Source: Epiperipatus broadwayi
Taxonomy: Eukaryota; Onychophora; Udeonychophora; Euonychophora; Peripatidae
Assembly (NCBI GenBank): GCA_028023455.1
Contig: JAQFVV010000001.1
Span: 22,403,401-22,467,400, forward strand
Reading direction: 5' to 3'
DNA: 64,000 nt
Each line of letters starts with the position of its first letter. Within the stretch, counting starts at the first letter, position 1. The position numbers and the translations under genes were made by a program. Positions 1-11,600 of this stretch are shown piece after piece. The notes below the pieces were generated by a model. The model was not told the origin of the DNA. It did no database searches and saw only the letters and a program-made list of their open reading frames with translations.

Positions 1-62
1 GCATTCATTGATTACTTGCACTGAGTGGCAATACATATAGAGAGTTTTTCCTGTTTTATAAG
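1..62 (+). repeat. R1 short retroposon, 3' part, cut by window edge
   Basis: The first 60 bases (ATTGATTAC..TTGCACTGAGTGGCA, then GAGAGTTTTTCCTGTTTTATAAGACAG) match the end of the R1 repeat seen complete at 804-1074 (minus) and 32101-32440 (plus). Only the right part is inside the window. The bases after it grade into AT-rich DNA with no recognisable content up to the LINE relic. Confidence 0.6.
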
Positions 63-544
63 ACAGTATTAAGTTATTTTAATTTTTAGAAACACTTTAA
101 TCGATTTAAATTAGCATTTACAAATTTTAAATTATCAGCAGGCTTTAAAGATGGTTCAGATTTGTCTGAAATAAATAAGTACATAACTGATAGTCTATTA
201 TGAACTGCAAAAAAGATAATTGATACAAAAAAAACAGCAATTCACCTGCAAATTTTTTACAGAAACAAAACAGTATATAAAGAAAAGAAAGAATATAATT
301 TTTTTTTTAAATGATTCATTAAGAAGAATTGAATATCTAGAATTTTCTAAAATAATAGTAAATAAATGATATAAGAAAATATAATTGTGAATTGACAAGG
401 AAAGCTGCATGAATGAGTAAAAATCTCAAAACTTTTATTAAAAACAGAGATATCATTATGAATGCAGAATAATTCTACAAAGAATTTTATAATTATAAAT
501 TTATTTAATGCACATTTAAGTAATATTTACTAAGGCTAATTACA

Positions 545-2270
545 TTTGAATTGCTAAATATTTTAAATAAAGAGATGATAAATGTAATTAAATCTATGTA
601 GAAGGGGAAAATACTAGGAAATGATGTATATTTAAAATAATCAGGAGAAGAAATAGAAATATTATTAGCAATTATTCCACATGTCTGAATGATAATGACA
701 TATCAGATGATTGAAGAATACATTGATAATATTGATATTTAAGAACTGTAATAAAAAATAGAAATTACACACCTATCCAACTATTAGTCATCTATCAGTT
801 AAACCATCAAACATCACATGATCACCATTCTTTATGCTTGCACATGCTATTTATCACAGAGGCAAAACTCTCCCACTCAGTGCAAGCCAGAGTAATCAAT
901 GGATGCGGGAATGTTTGTGCCACTGATGAAAGCTACAAGCTATAAACTAGTTGGGGGATATTGTATGAATAGGCACTAGATAGGGATTTTATGCACAAAT
1001 CTTCCTGTATTCTTTGATTACTCCGGCTTGCACTGTTATGACGTTACTGTATGGAGAGTTTGGCCGCTGTGATGCATCTATCAGTTAAATTCAATTTTTT
1101 TACCAAGATAATTACAACTCATTTACAATAAACTTTGAGTTTTAGCCAACCAAAGAAAATAAGCTGGATTTAAAAGTGGTATTAATACAGTGGTTTTTAT
1201 CCAAGCTTTGAAAGAAGTTATAGAAAAAAACCAATGAATATGAAATGCCATTATGCTTTAGATTTGTAGACCATGAAAGGGGATTTGATTCTATAAGCAT
1301 TTACACTATAATTAAAGTTTTAGATCACAAGATATAGATCTAGGATATTTTCATATTCTAAAGACTATTTATCAAAATGCAACATAAGTGATTAGATTAC
1401 ACAATGATACTAAGATTAATTTTGAGAAGCATGTACGACAGGATTGTTCCATATCTCCAAAACTTTTTACAGCAGGTTTTACAAAGAAAATAATTTGTGA
1501 ATTAAATTGGAAAGTCGGGGGAAGTAAAATTAGATGAAAATTATTCAAGTCATTTAGAATTTTTTATTGCGTGGTTGTTTTTGCAAATAATGTTTCAAAC
1601 TTCAGGGAAAGCTGCAAGAGTTATCAGATGAAAGTAATAAAATTAATCTAAAAGATAAATGCTAAAAAAGTAATATTTGATGTATTTTGTCAGAAGGAAA
1701 AAATAAAAATTATCATCAATTAGAATAAATTAATAACTACAAATACCTTAGATGATTAATACAGATGTAAACATAAATGGATGGGGTGCTTCTGGTAGAA
1801 ATAATTTAATAATAAAAGTCAATATGGTTCTGTATTTGAAAAGGAAAGTTTTTAATATACTGTTTTGTCAGGTCTCACTTATGGATGTGAACCTTCAGAT
1901 TATTCAACAAATTAAGGAGAGATGCATGTTAGGAGTAATTGAAAACAAAATACATGGATGAAATAACAAACAAGTATCACTGCCATGATTGAAAGAATTA
2001 AGAAACTGAAATATAGCTGAGTTCAATATATTGCTTGAAGAGATGATAATACATGGGTAGTTGAATTTTTAAATTGAATCCCAAGAGATTATAAAAAACT
2101 TAGAAAGAGACTACATGTAAGAGGGATGGATGAAGTAAGGAGGTTTTTTGATGTGATGTGGAAGAGAGGTTAAAAGTCAGAGTAACTGGATTAAAGTTGA
2201 GAGACTTTCATCTTACATTAGATCAGTAATGGTGAAAACATATTTGTATTTTACCTTTTTAAGTATAATA
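545..2270 (+). pseudogene. Decayed RTE-like non-LTR retrotransposon (RT and C-terminal part)
   Basis: Conceptual translation with many stops and frameshifts gives a recognisable LINE reverse transcriptase. In order: LNDNDISDDWKNT then NYTPIQLL (about 690-790); FTKIITT and an AGFKSG block (1095-1180); EYEMPLCFRFVDHERGFDS, the usual F-x-D-Y-x-K-A-F-D block (1236-1295); a long-decayed QNATS..VRQ block (1375-1445); SGLTYGCEPSDYST (1870-1910); RCMLGV (1918-1935) and the ERIKKL..RRDDN..WVVEFL tail (1990-2070). This order matches RTE/BovB-type LINEs. No intact ORF remains. The relic is interrupted at 804-1074 by an R1 retroposon; the two sides rejoin in frame across the 15-bp target duplication. The 5' limit is uncertain. 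Confidence 0.75.
789..1089 (-). mobile_element. R1 SINE-like retroposon with 15-bp target-site duplication
   Basis: A 271-bp insertion (804-1074) is flanked by a perfect 15-bp direct repeat CATCTATCAGTTAAA at 789-803 and 1075-1089. In minus orientation it starts with an inverted-repeat leader whose two copies of AGTGCAAGCC..AGTAATCAA face each other (about 60 bp each, imperfect). It ends with a tail AAGCATAAAGAATGGTGATC..GTGATG. The same tail ends the LINE copy at 47042-49260, and the same leader forms that copy's 5' end. No clear RNA polymerase III A and B boxes are seen. A 15-bp duplication fits target-primed reverse transcription better than a cut-and-paste transposase. It lies inside the RTE relic and so is younger than it. 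Confidence 0.75.
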
Positions 2271-2357
2271 AATAAATGTACAGTGCATTTGTATGATATA
2301 AACTAATAAAATGTCAATCTTTCACATGACTTCAGTTTATATATTGCTGTTTTAGTA

Positions 2358-2750
2358 GCATACTGTTTCACCTTCTTTATGCCACTTTCTGAAAGCTGTG
2401 CTGAGTAATGACAGATGTCAAATGGCAGTGCTCAATAAATCCCTCTTCTGTGTTTTTCTTTACAAAATCCCCAGATTATACAAGAAAAGTTGGCTTTGAA
2501 AACTTATGTTTTTCAGTTAGGATTGGTAGTTTTGATAGTATAAAATAGAGTTACATTATCTAGAAGGCAGTTGCCTTTGATCCTAATAGTTCATTTGCAC
2601 TGTTTCTAGATCAAAAGTCCCTCACTGACGAAGCTTGAAACTAGTTTGGGGATTTAAAAGCTCAAGGATTTATTAAGCATCATTATCTGGTATTTATCAT
2701 TCCTTACTAAAGCTTACAGTAAGTGGCATAAAGAAGGTGAGAAAGTATGC
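2358..2750. mobile_element. MITE with about 85-bp imperfect terminal inverted repeats
   Basis: The left end GCATACTGTTTCACCTTCTT and the reverse complement of the right end (GGCATACTTTCTCACCTTCT) pair over roughly 85 bp with scattered mismatches (both contain TTCTTTATGCCACTT). The centre has CCTCACTGACGAAGCTTGAA, which resembles the middle of R1. No coding capacity. The target duplication was not resolved and the superfamily is unknown. Confidence 0.7.
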
Positions 2751-4299
2751 CTTTTTATGAAGTAGAGATGTTAGAATAAATTATGATAAAAATGTGATGA
2801 GTCCTACCACTAACAATGATCATGTGTTATGATCATAATACTCTATTTCTTAATTACTTGTGTTTGGGCAGAGAACTTTATATGTATGAACTTTCATATA
2901 TACATGCAAATATACAAAAGTTGCACAACTGATGCATATTTATACTTTTAAATATTAAAATTATATATATATGAAAAATAGAAATAATTCTCGGTTAATC
3001 TCTACCCATATAGAAATATATTCATTTATATATTTGTGTATTTAATAAATATGTTATGACATTTTGCACTTTCAGATAAGAAAATTGATAAATGTCTACA
3101 TAAATATGGAAAATGATGTTGGAAGTGTAAAGCATATCACCTGAAGTAGAGATTTCTGAGAAATTAAAGACTTGTAGTACTGTGTATTTTTGTCAGAGAT
3201 TAGCAATTATATAATGTCTAAATGAATCTGTTTTATTTCTTGATAAAAAGATTGCATTAGTATTTTATTGATTAATAAATTTTTCTGACATAAGCTGTAT
3301 GTGCAGAAATTTCTAAGAAAAGATATTTTACATTCCATCATATATTCATATTGATCAAAAGATGCCTTCCTCTGCCAATATAAACCAAATTTTATTTCTA
3401 ATTTAAAATTCATGTTTCAATAATTGAAAACCATTCAGACCCATGATGAAATTTAGAAAAAGACTAACTGGGGTCAATATAATACAAGTCTTGAAAAAGA
3501 TATTAATAAATTTATCTAACTCATTATTACAATTGTTAAAGGGCTTATCTCTTGAGGATATCAAAAGTAACTCATTCCAGGCTGGAATAAAATTAACAGT
3601 GCTCTTGTGGCAAATATTTATCTACTCAAGATTTAGAAATTGCTGACCAGATTATAAAGTCTCTTGATGATGCCAAAAAAAAAAGAAGATAGAATAAAAA
3701 TATGGAAAACAACATTTTGCAAGATCTAGTCAAAAAACTGGACACTTTTATATAGACTTGGTGGATTTATAAATAACTTCTAAAAAAAACTATTGAAACT
3801 ATGATGATTTTTAAATCAAAATTATCAGAACCAGAAAAAACATTTTTAGAACAGAACTACAAACTTTTCCAGTAAAATGTTCTTCCAGTTTCAACCTCGC
3901 GAATTTGAATTTGTCTTATATTATCTTAAAACAGGAAAGATGTAAGGTATAAGACAGCATACTTGCAGAGTTTTTAAGAAATCTAATACTCAAAAGTGAA
4001 TGCATGATTAGCAAAACTATTCACTAATATTATTCATACAGAAATTTCTCAAAAATTTAGCATGAAAACAAAACTATATGCAAACTTGTTTGAAAGCACA
4101 ATGATAATAAGAATTTTGATAATAGTTGCGAATGTATAACTTTATAAATAATAATTTAGTATGTGCTCTGGGACTTATTTACATATCTAAAGGAGCCACT
4201 GAACAGTCTCCAAACATTGTATCCTACAATATATATATATATAATGGTCAGAAGAAAATTAGATGTGCTTTGGTAGAGTATTGTATGTGATAAGGTTTT
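2751..4299. other. AT-rich stretch with no recognised gene
   Basis: Low-complexity AT-rich DNA with short chance ORFs on both strands. A stretch at 3440-3700 looks slightly less random on the plus strand (LLQLLKGLSLEDIKSNSFQA) and may be decayed element sequence, but no family could be assigned. A short (TA)n run lies near 4229-4243. Confidence 0.5.
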
Positions 4300-4354
4300 T
4301 CATTTAAAATGCCTAAATAAGATTAGAAATGATGTAACAGGTATATGGTATGGT

Positions 4355-5165
4355 TATGTAGATCATGTATAAATGTGATAAAAGAGATGAAAAAATAGTT
4401 TCTAAGTGTAGATAGTTTAAGAAAAAGTCAGAAGAAATGGAGGAAAATGTAATTAAAGAAAATAGAATATTTATCAGAATAACAAAATATGGATGACAAA
4501 ATAAATAGTGCAATGGAAATAATTAGCCAAAGATTAAGTAAGATAGAGGAAGAGATAAAGGATGTAGAAGTAAAATTATCGTTAGAGATGAAGTAATGAA
4601 GAACTAGATAAGAAAGTTCAGAAGGTGGAAGGGAATATTACGGATGAAGTAGAGAAAATAAACTACAGTATAAGATAGTCTTGATAAGAGACTCACTAAT
4701 TAGAAGATGTGATGTAATTGCAAGGGAAAATAGAAATAGATATGTAAGAGTTGGTTTGCCTGGAGCTAGAATTAGGGATGTTGCAGATAAGGCAAAGAAA
4801 CAAGGAAGAAGTGATGTTTACGTTACAATACGGACATAATTTGTCAGAGCCATTGGAGAGAGTAATGGATGAGTACAAAGGGTTAGTTAATAATTTGATC
4901 AAGATCAAAAGAAGAATAGGAATAATTGGATTACTACCAAGATTCAATAATAGGTATATGTTAGATGGGGCATGTTCTATAAATGAGAGATTGAAAAAAT
5001 TATATGTCAGAAATAATGTTATGTTTGTGAGTGTGTGGGATTTTTTTTATTAGTAAGGGGGAGTTAATACAATAAAGATGGATTGCATTTAGCATAACAA
5101 GGAAATGAAACATTAGGGAGTTTGATTTATGAAAAATATTATAATTTGGGAAACTTGTAAAAGGG
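4355..5165 (+). pseudogene. LINE ORF1 relic with SGNH/GDSL-type esterase domain
   Basis: The first part (about 4380-4660) reads as a Lys/Glu-rich coiled-coil-like segment (SQRLSKIEEEIKDVEVKLS). An esterase-like domain follows. Block I is VLIRDSLIRRC at 4677-4710, where the usual GDS is RDS. Then come GLPGARIRDVADK at 4753-4791 and a decayed GTNDL-type block (NLSEPLERVMDEYKGLV, near 4840-4890). The C-terminal catalytic Asp-His pair appears as KDGLHLA near 5075-5096, in a different frame after stops at 5052-5057. The longest open piece runs 4751-5053. Such esterase domains are known from ORF1 proteins of CR1-like LINEs; activity is not expected here. Confidence 0.65.
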
Positions 5166-5364
5166 GATAGGGTTTTAAACTACAGTATTTTCAGAAAGAA
5201 GGTTAAGAATGGACAGGATATAAGAAGTAAACAAAGGGTAGCTGATTCAGATATCAATGTAGATGTGGAGAGGGAATGGGTCTGTAAAACTAGTAAAAAA
5301 CAAACTAATTACAAATGTAATAGAGAAGAAAGAGTCAAAAGAATTTATAAAAGGGTAGTAAGAA

Positions 5365-6110
5365 AGAAAGAAATTGTTAAAATTGGATATTTGAATATGC
5401 AAGGTGATAGGAGACCAGAAAAATGATTGGAATTAAACAAAGCAATTAAAAATGAAGGGCTTGAGATATTACCAGTAGTGGAAACTCATTTAAGAGAAGA
5501 AGAAGAAGAACCTACACTGGAAAACATGCTATGGCAAGGTATAAATAAAAAAGAACAACAACAAAAAAAAGAAATTGTGGTATAGGAATAAAATTTGGCA
5601 AGAACATTTGTGGCTTGAAATAAGGTTACAAAGCCAAGAATGGATGGTGGTTATAGTGTATATGACCACTGGAGATAGTCAAACTATAATGAAGTGGAAC
5701 AGTAGCATATATCACTGCCTAGTTAAGAATATACAGAGTTTTAAAAAAAAAGGGAGAAGAAAATAATGGTTATAGAGGATATGAATGGGCATATTGAAGA
5801 AATTAATGACATGGATCATAACAAGAGGGACTATACACAGGATCTAGAAATAATATATTTAACACAATAGGTTATGTATTAGTAGACAAAAAGAGAATGA
5901 ATAAAGTACGGAAAATTAAAGTGTTTGATAATGAAGAGAGAGTATGTAATAGTGATCATAATTTCTTCATAATAGAAATGGTTAGAAATGTGATGGAAAA
6001 TAGTATTAAAAGTAGAAAGAATAGTGAAAGATGTGGATGGAGAATGGATGATAAAAATAAGTTAGAAGAATATAAAATAAAAATAGAAGAAATCATGGAA
6101 GAGGTGTAGT
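5365..6110 (+). pseudogene. LINE APE-type endonuclease relic
   Basis: Starts with VKIGYLNMQGDRRPEK (5380-5425), equivalent to the N-x-(Q/R)G block of apurinic-like endonucleases. Then EILPVVETHLREEEE (5464-5508), where E-T-H is the conserved acidic block. After a frameshift: EWMVVIVYM (5638-5664), a decayed G-D-x-N-G-H block (VIEDMNGHI, 5767-5793) and the terminal S-D-H block (CNSDHNFFIIEM, 5947-5982). These motifs in this order identify the nicking endonuclease of non-LTR retrotransposons. A stop after RRPEK and at least two frame changes make it non-functional. Confidence 0.7.
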
Positions 6111-6499
6111 GAAGTAGAAAAAGTGACAAATAGGGTTTTAGATGAGATCATTCAGAAGAATAAAAGTAATAGAAAAGTGAGAATTAATAAAAGTGTAAAA
6201 AAGAGGCAAAAAGCATGCAGAGAATATAAATGTGCTATTAAAAACAAAGAAAGTGAAAAAGATGTTAATATTAAATGGGAAAAATATTAAAAAAAAAAGA
6301 AGTTGGCTAAAATAAATAATTATAAAGAGAGAATGAAATTAAATAATAAATTATTGGAGGATATTAATAAAAGTGGAAGAGGTGGAAATAAAAAATTTTG
6401 GAAGTATATTAAAAGAAGGAATGTAGGGGAGAGAGAAATAATATTACTAAATGATGAGGAAAAAGAGTGTAGCTCTAGAGAAGAATTAGAGACAAACTA

Positions 6500-7770
6500 A
6501 AATAACTATGTAATGGATATAGAAAAGATGTTAGATGTGAAGGACAGAGTGACAACAAACATAAAAGCATATAGTAATACATATATTAGGTTTACAGAAA
6601 GTGAATTGAATGAGGCAAGAAATTGAAAAGTAGAAAGGCAAGAGGTTTAGATGGATGAGCAGCAGAGATGATGATGAATTAAGGAAATAAGACAAAATTA
6701 AATCTATTATCATGTTTTAATAAAGTGGCACAGAAGAGATGACTTCCAGATAGCTGGAATAATACAAGAGTAAAGCTATTATTTAAAGGAAAGGGTAAGT
6801 ATAATAGAAAGTTAAACAATTATAGACCAATAGCGGTAATGTCAGTGTTATATAAAGTTTTTGCATATATGGTGGCTGGAAAGATGGCAAAATGGGTGGA
6901 AGAAAATAATATAGTGGGAGAAATGCAAGGAGGTTTTTGATCAGATAGGTGTATAAGAGATAGTTTGGCATGTAGGAGATAGTTTATTTGTAGTTATACA
7001 ATTTACAAATATGAGTAGGAGACAGTAATACATGGTCTTTATCGATATAGAGAAGGCATATGATAGAATTAATAGAAATAGATTATGGGTAAGTTTAGTA
7101 AATTTGGGAATGGAACTTTAATGGGTCTTATTAAGAGATTGTATGAAAATAATTTTATTATACATATCAATTAGGAAATATAGAATCAGAGTTAAAAGTG
7201 ACGTGGGACTGAGCGAGGATGTCCTATATCACCTATTTGTTTTTGTTATATTTGAGAGAAATGGAGAGGGCAATAGAAAGACTAGGAAGAGGATTAGAGA
7301 TACCATTAATAGATGGCAAGGAAGTATATATATTATCAGGTGTTTTATTTGTTGTTAATATGTTCTTATGCACAGAAAGTAGTGAACATATGGAAGTTAT
7401 GCTGAAGACATACCCAAGAGTGGGTAAAGAGATGACGATTAAATTTAGTGAAATAAAATCAAAAGTAATGATGATTTTTAAAGCTGGGGAAAGAGAGGAG
7501 AGAGAATTTTTATTAGGGAATATAAAGTTAAATATTATGAATAGGTATAACTATTTGAGAATTGTCTTAAGTGATCACAGAAATTGCTTGGATGAATGGG
7601 AGAAAAAATTGATAAATGAAGCAAAGAAAAGAAAGGGACTGATAAAGAAATTAACAGTGTTTTTATATAATAAATACATTGTAGCAAGAATTGTATGGGA
7701 AGGAGGTTTTGGTAATGATCTGTTATGTGTTAGTAAAGGGGTGTTAGATTATTTAGAAAAAGTATAAAGA
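6500..7770 (+). pseudogene. LINE reverse transcriptase relic
   Basis: RT blocks in order: RKLNNYRPIAVMSVLYKVF (6806-6862), MAKWVEENNIVGEMQGGF (6883-6939), VFIDIEKAYDRINRNRLW (7034-7089, with the first catalytic Asp), DVGLSEDVLY (7201-7230, equivalent to G-(V/L)-R-Q-G-C-P), LREMERAIERLGRGLEIPLI (7249-7308). The F-A-D-D block is decayed to VVNMFLCTESSEHMEVML near 7350-7400, so the catalytic aspartates are lost. A thumb-like segment ends in VSKGVLDYLEKV (7732-7767). The piece 7219-7767 is open for 182 codons but has no intact active site. Confidence 0.75.
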
Positions 7771-8690
7771 GAAGTAGAAAGACATGCATTAGATGTGGGT
7801 GTGTGGATGGCAAGGTGGCAATTCAGAAACAGGATATTCATGTTTTTATATGGGAGATGCAAAAAAGCAAAATGAAAATGTTCAATTGATTACAATTTAT
7901 GGATTATAAGAGAATAGTCAAAATAATATTTAATTGGGTTATGAGTAAAGGATAGGCAACAAAATAGGAGAGAAGGGTAGTATAGTATGCAGATTTGGCT
8001 AAAGACTATGTCAATATACTTATACAAAAGGTGGCATGTTTGTGGAGATTTGTTATTATAGTGGCAAGGAAGGAGATAGAAGAATAGATGCACTAATATA
8101 TCATAAGGAGTTGGAGCGATGGAGAAGTAATATGGAAAGTAAAAAAAAGTTTAAATATATATACAAGTAAACAGAATATTGGTTATGTGTTAATTTGTGA
8201 TAATAGCAAGCAAAGTAATTTACTGTTTAAGACTCGAACAGGGTCGTTAGCAACAAGGGAATATTCACATAAATGGAGAAATGTGGGTGATTTAGTCTGC
8301 AAGTTATATAATGAAGGCATGAAAAATATTAGGCATTTGTTAATTGAATGTAAATATTTATAAGCAGAAAGGGTAGAAATAATGAAATTGTGGGAGAATA
8401 AGTATAAAAAAGTGATTATACAGAAAGTGAATTCTTGGTTTTTATTTTGGATTTGGAAAAAGATAAGGGGATTTATGGAGTGGACAAAGATAATGTTATG
8501 GAAATGGGATGGAGCAAGACAAAGAAAAATATGAGATAAACTTAGTTTTGGGAAGGGAAAGTTTCTCTGCACATAGTGGATGAGAGATTTGATTCTGAGA
8601 AAGGAGAAGCCGTGCATGGCATTATTGAAAATACTAAGTAATAGATGCAGATTTTGTTTAGACAACAGTCATTGAATGAAGATTGTCTTA
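7771..8690 (+). pseudogene. LINE C-terminal region with Cys/His segment
   Basis: Continues the LINE. HKWRNVGDLVCKLYNEG and MKNIRHLLIECKYL (8271-8363) give a C..H..C arrangement like the Cys/His motif after RT in many non-LTR elements. Further down, WKKIRGFMEW and LWKWDGARQRK (8450-8530) are shared with copy 2. The nucleotide stretch GTTTCTCTGCACATAGTGGA (8560-8579) also has its counterpart near 47145-47165 on the other strand. No poly(A) tail or 3' repeat was identified. Confidence 0.6.
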
Positions 8691-11600
8691 CAGATAAACA
8701 ATAATTATTTTTTGTTCCTGCTAAAATCTCAAAAATAATTACTATTATTTATAGCTTGAAATTGTAAAAATTTTTACCACCTGTGCAATGTAATATTTGA
8801 GAACACACAGAAAATTTATATTTTGATCTCATTTGTTTTAAAAAAACTATACTTGATACCCATTACCAATTTTTTTTATTTTCCTTTTGTAAATAAGAAA
8901 AAGCCATTTGTTTTTTTAATACTATCAGTAGTATTTGCCATTTAATACCAGAAAATTATTATTTTTATTTCATTTTGATGAAACCATAGTTAGAAAGAAA
9001 TTGATCTTTTCCCTCCCCTCCAGCTAAAATGTCACAAAAACCCTCCATGTATTAATTCTTAATATTTGTCACCTGTCTAAGCATAAAAAATCTAGCAGAT
9101 GTTTGATATAGTTGTGATAAGCCCTAAAAAGAAACAATTTTATAAACTAACAAATCTATCAGACCTGAAAACAGTAAGAAACTCAAAAAGAAAAATTCTA
9201 CAAGCTTAACAACTACTCCTCATTATGGTCTACCTATCTCCCCCCCCCCCCCAAAAAAAAAAAAAAACCTTGTTCATTAAAGTTTTTTTTAAAAATACCT
9301 GTAGTATTATTTAGATCACATACATCGAAAATTAATATTTTGACTTCATTTGGTTTCTTTTTAAAAAAAAGGTACACATGACACACCATTACCTATTTTC
9401 TTTATTTTCATTTATTAAAAAAGAAGAAAAGAAATCCATTTATCGCTTTAAAAAAATGTTTAAAGATTTTAATTTAAAAAGAAATTGCATCTAACTCATT
9501 TGATTATTTTTTCTTTATTGAACAAAAAAAGTCATTGCTTAGTATTTTCAATTGTGGTTTTCCCCAGGTATGTACAAAAGCCTAGAGCACATATTAAATG
9601 ATCATCACTCTTATAACATTGAATTTAAGCCAAAATGAAGCTGTTAGTACTAGCTTCTACTTATGATTCTTTTTGAAAAATGTTCTCTTCCTAAAAATCT
9701 CTTGAATTGTAAAATGCAGAAAAATCATTAACTTAACAAAATGCTCTCCAACAGAAAAATTCAAATAATACCAAATAATATTCATAACAAATACAAAATT
9801 TTATAGCATAGCTTCCTATACAGTTCAGTTTTCTCAACTTTCATTAATGCTATATATTTATCATTAATTTTCCAGAAATATGATGTAAAAAATGTATCTA
9901 TGCAGATGGAATTGCTTTAATTTCACAAAAGTGATTCTTTTCATAAATAGAAAAATGTCTTAATAAGGTTATGAACATTTTGGATTTTTTTTTTCTGATG
10001 AGTGAAGTTTTTTAGTCTAACAAAGATTATCTCCTCAGTTTTTTATCTAAAACGATAGGATTATATTTTGTAAATGCAATGCACAATAACAAAAGATTGA
10101 AACACACTCTATTTAAGTTAACTGAGAGATAACTTGAGTCTAACTTATTGATTGTTAAACCTAATATAATTTGTAGGAACAATCTTTTTGGAAAGCTGAT
10201 TGACACTTCTTGGAATTGTGAAGCAAATACTGTAAAGACAGCTTTCTTAGCACTAGCATATTTTATTGGTGAATACTACACTTGTGTTTAGAAAAAATAC
10301 TCCTGTTAAATTTCCCTATGTACCATTAAATATTACCATGAGAAATATTACTGATACACAAACACACCAAAAATGTGTAAAAAGCGTATACAGTTCAGAC
10401 TTACCAACTAACTCCAGATATGTTTGACATCTAAGATATATTTTATATCAATATTTCCTTTTTGAAAACTTAACCAAAATTATCTTCATACAACAAAGGA
10501 ATTATGGCATAAAAAATGACATCCTTTTTTTTTTTAAAGCTGAGATCTCGTCAACAGATTCAGAACTGTTCATAGTTACTAATAATATCTGCTACTGAAT
10601 TGGAATTTAATAGTCTTTAACTTATGTATTTGTGATAAATATATACCCTGATTTTTGAATTTACATATATAGAGACAGTATTGATGGACTTTTATTATCA
10701 CAAATTCTAACTATTTTTTGATTTGTGTCTACATATTTAATTACTGTAATTGAAAAAAAATATCCATAGAATAAATAAATAATATATATATATTCATACT
10801 ATTTGAAAAAGTTAAAATAATAAAACTTTTAATTCATGATAATGCCCCTTCCCCCTAAAAAGTGAAAGGATGAATAATAAAAGTTTTTATTGGATAATTT
10901 AACAATAATTAATGTAAAAATAAAAATCTCTTTTCTAGAATTAGTGGCCTTTTAGTGTAATCATCAATACATTTCTCATTCCCACCCATAAATTGAGGTT
11001 CATATTTGTGGAAACTTGAATTTTGTCATATAACTGAGACATTCCAGAAATACTTTAAAAAAAAATTTTTTTTTAAGAAACTGATTTCAAATCCAGTGGA
11101 ACATAATATTATTCACTGGTAATTGACAAAAGGATATATAGCTATTTTTAGCTAAAGTTTTTAAGTTAATTTCTGATTATAAACAAAAATATAATTGTAA
11201 TATAACATAGTGGTTAGAACTGGTGAGTGGTTGCCAAAAAATTTTTTTAGTTATGCTAAAATTTAATAATTATTTCTAAAGTGTAACAAGTTTGCATAAA
11301 ATATGCATATATAGATAAATATGGAAAAAAACATCCAGTTGAACTCCTATGTATAATGGTAAGTTATCTGTTTGAAGGTTGAATAACTAGATCATAGGGT
11401 ATTCCATAACAAATGATAATACTAATCTTCACTGATGTTAATTTGATATTGCTTCCCACTTTCTTTATACAGTTTGTTTTAGTATTTTAAATTTAAATAT
11501 GAAAATTTATATGTATTTCGAAAACTGAAGTGCTAAAACTATGTTAAGATAGTGTTTCACAATGACAAACTACTATCAGTGATAATTAGGCATTAGCACT

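Larger units (their letters stand above)
4300..8690 (+). mobile_element. Decayed two-ORF LINE (esterase ORF1, endonuclease, RT), copy 1
   Basis: About 4.4 kb of plus-strand, purine-rich, formerly coding sequence. The domain order is a charged coiled-coil-like region, an SGNH esterase, an APE-type endonuclease, reverse transcriptase and a C-terminal Cys/His segment. This layout resembles esterase-bearing CR1/L2-like clades, but the clade is not settled. All domains carry stops and frameshifts, so it is dead. A second copy in the opposite direction (47042-49260) aligns with the RT and C-terminal parts. Neither the R1-type leader nor the GTGATCATGTGATG tail is seen here, so both ends appear lost. 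The boundaries are approximate. Confidence 0.8.

Noticed and set aside
8183-8665. 160-codon minus-strand ORF
   Set aside because: Antisense to the C-terminal part of LINE copy 1, whose own frame has recognisable Cys/His motifs.
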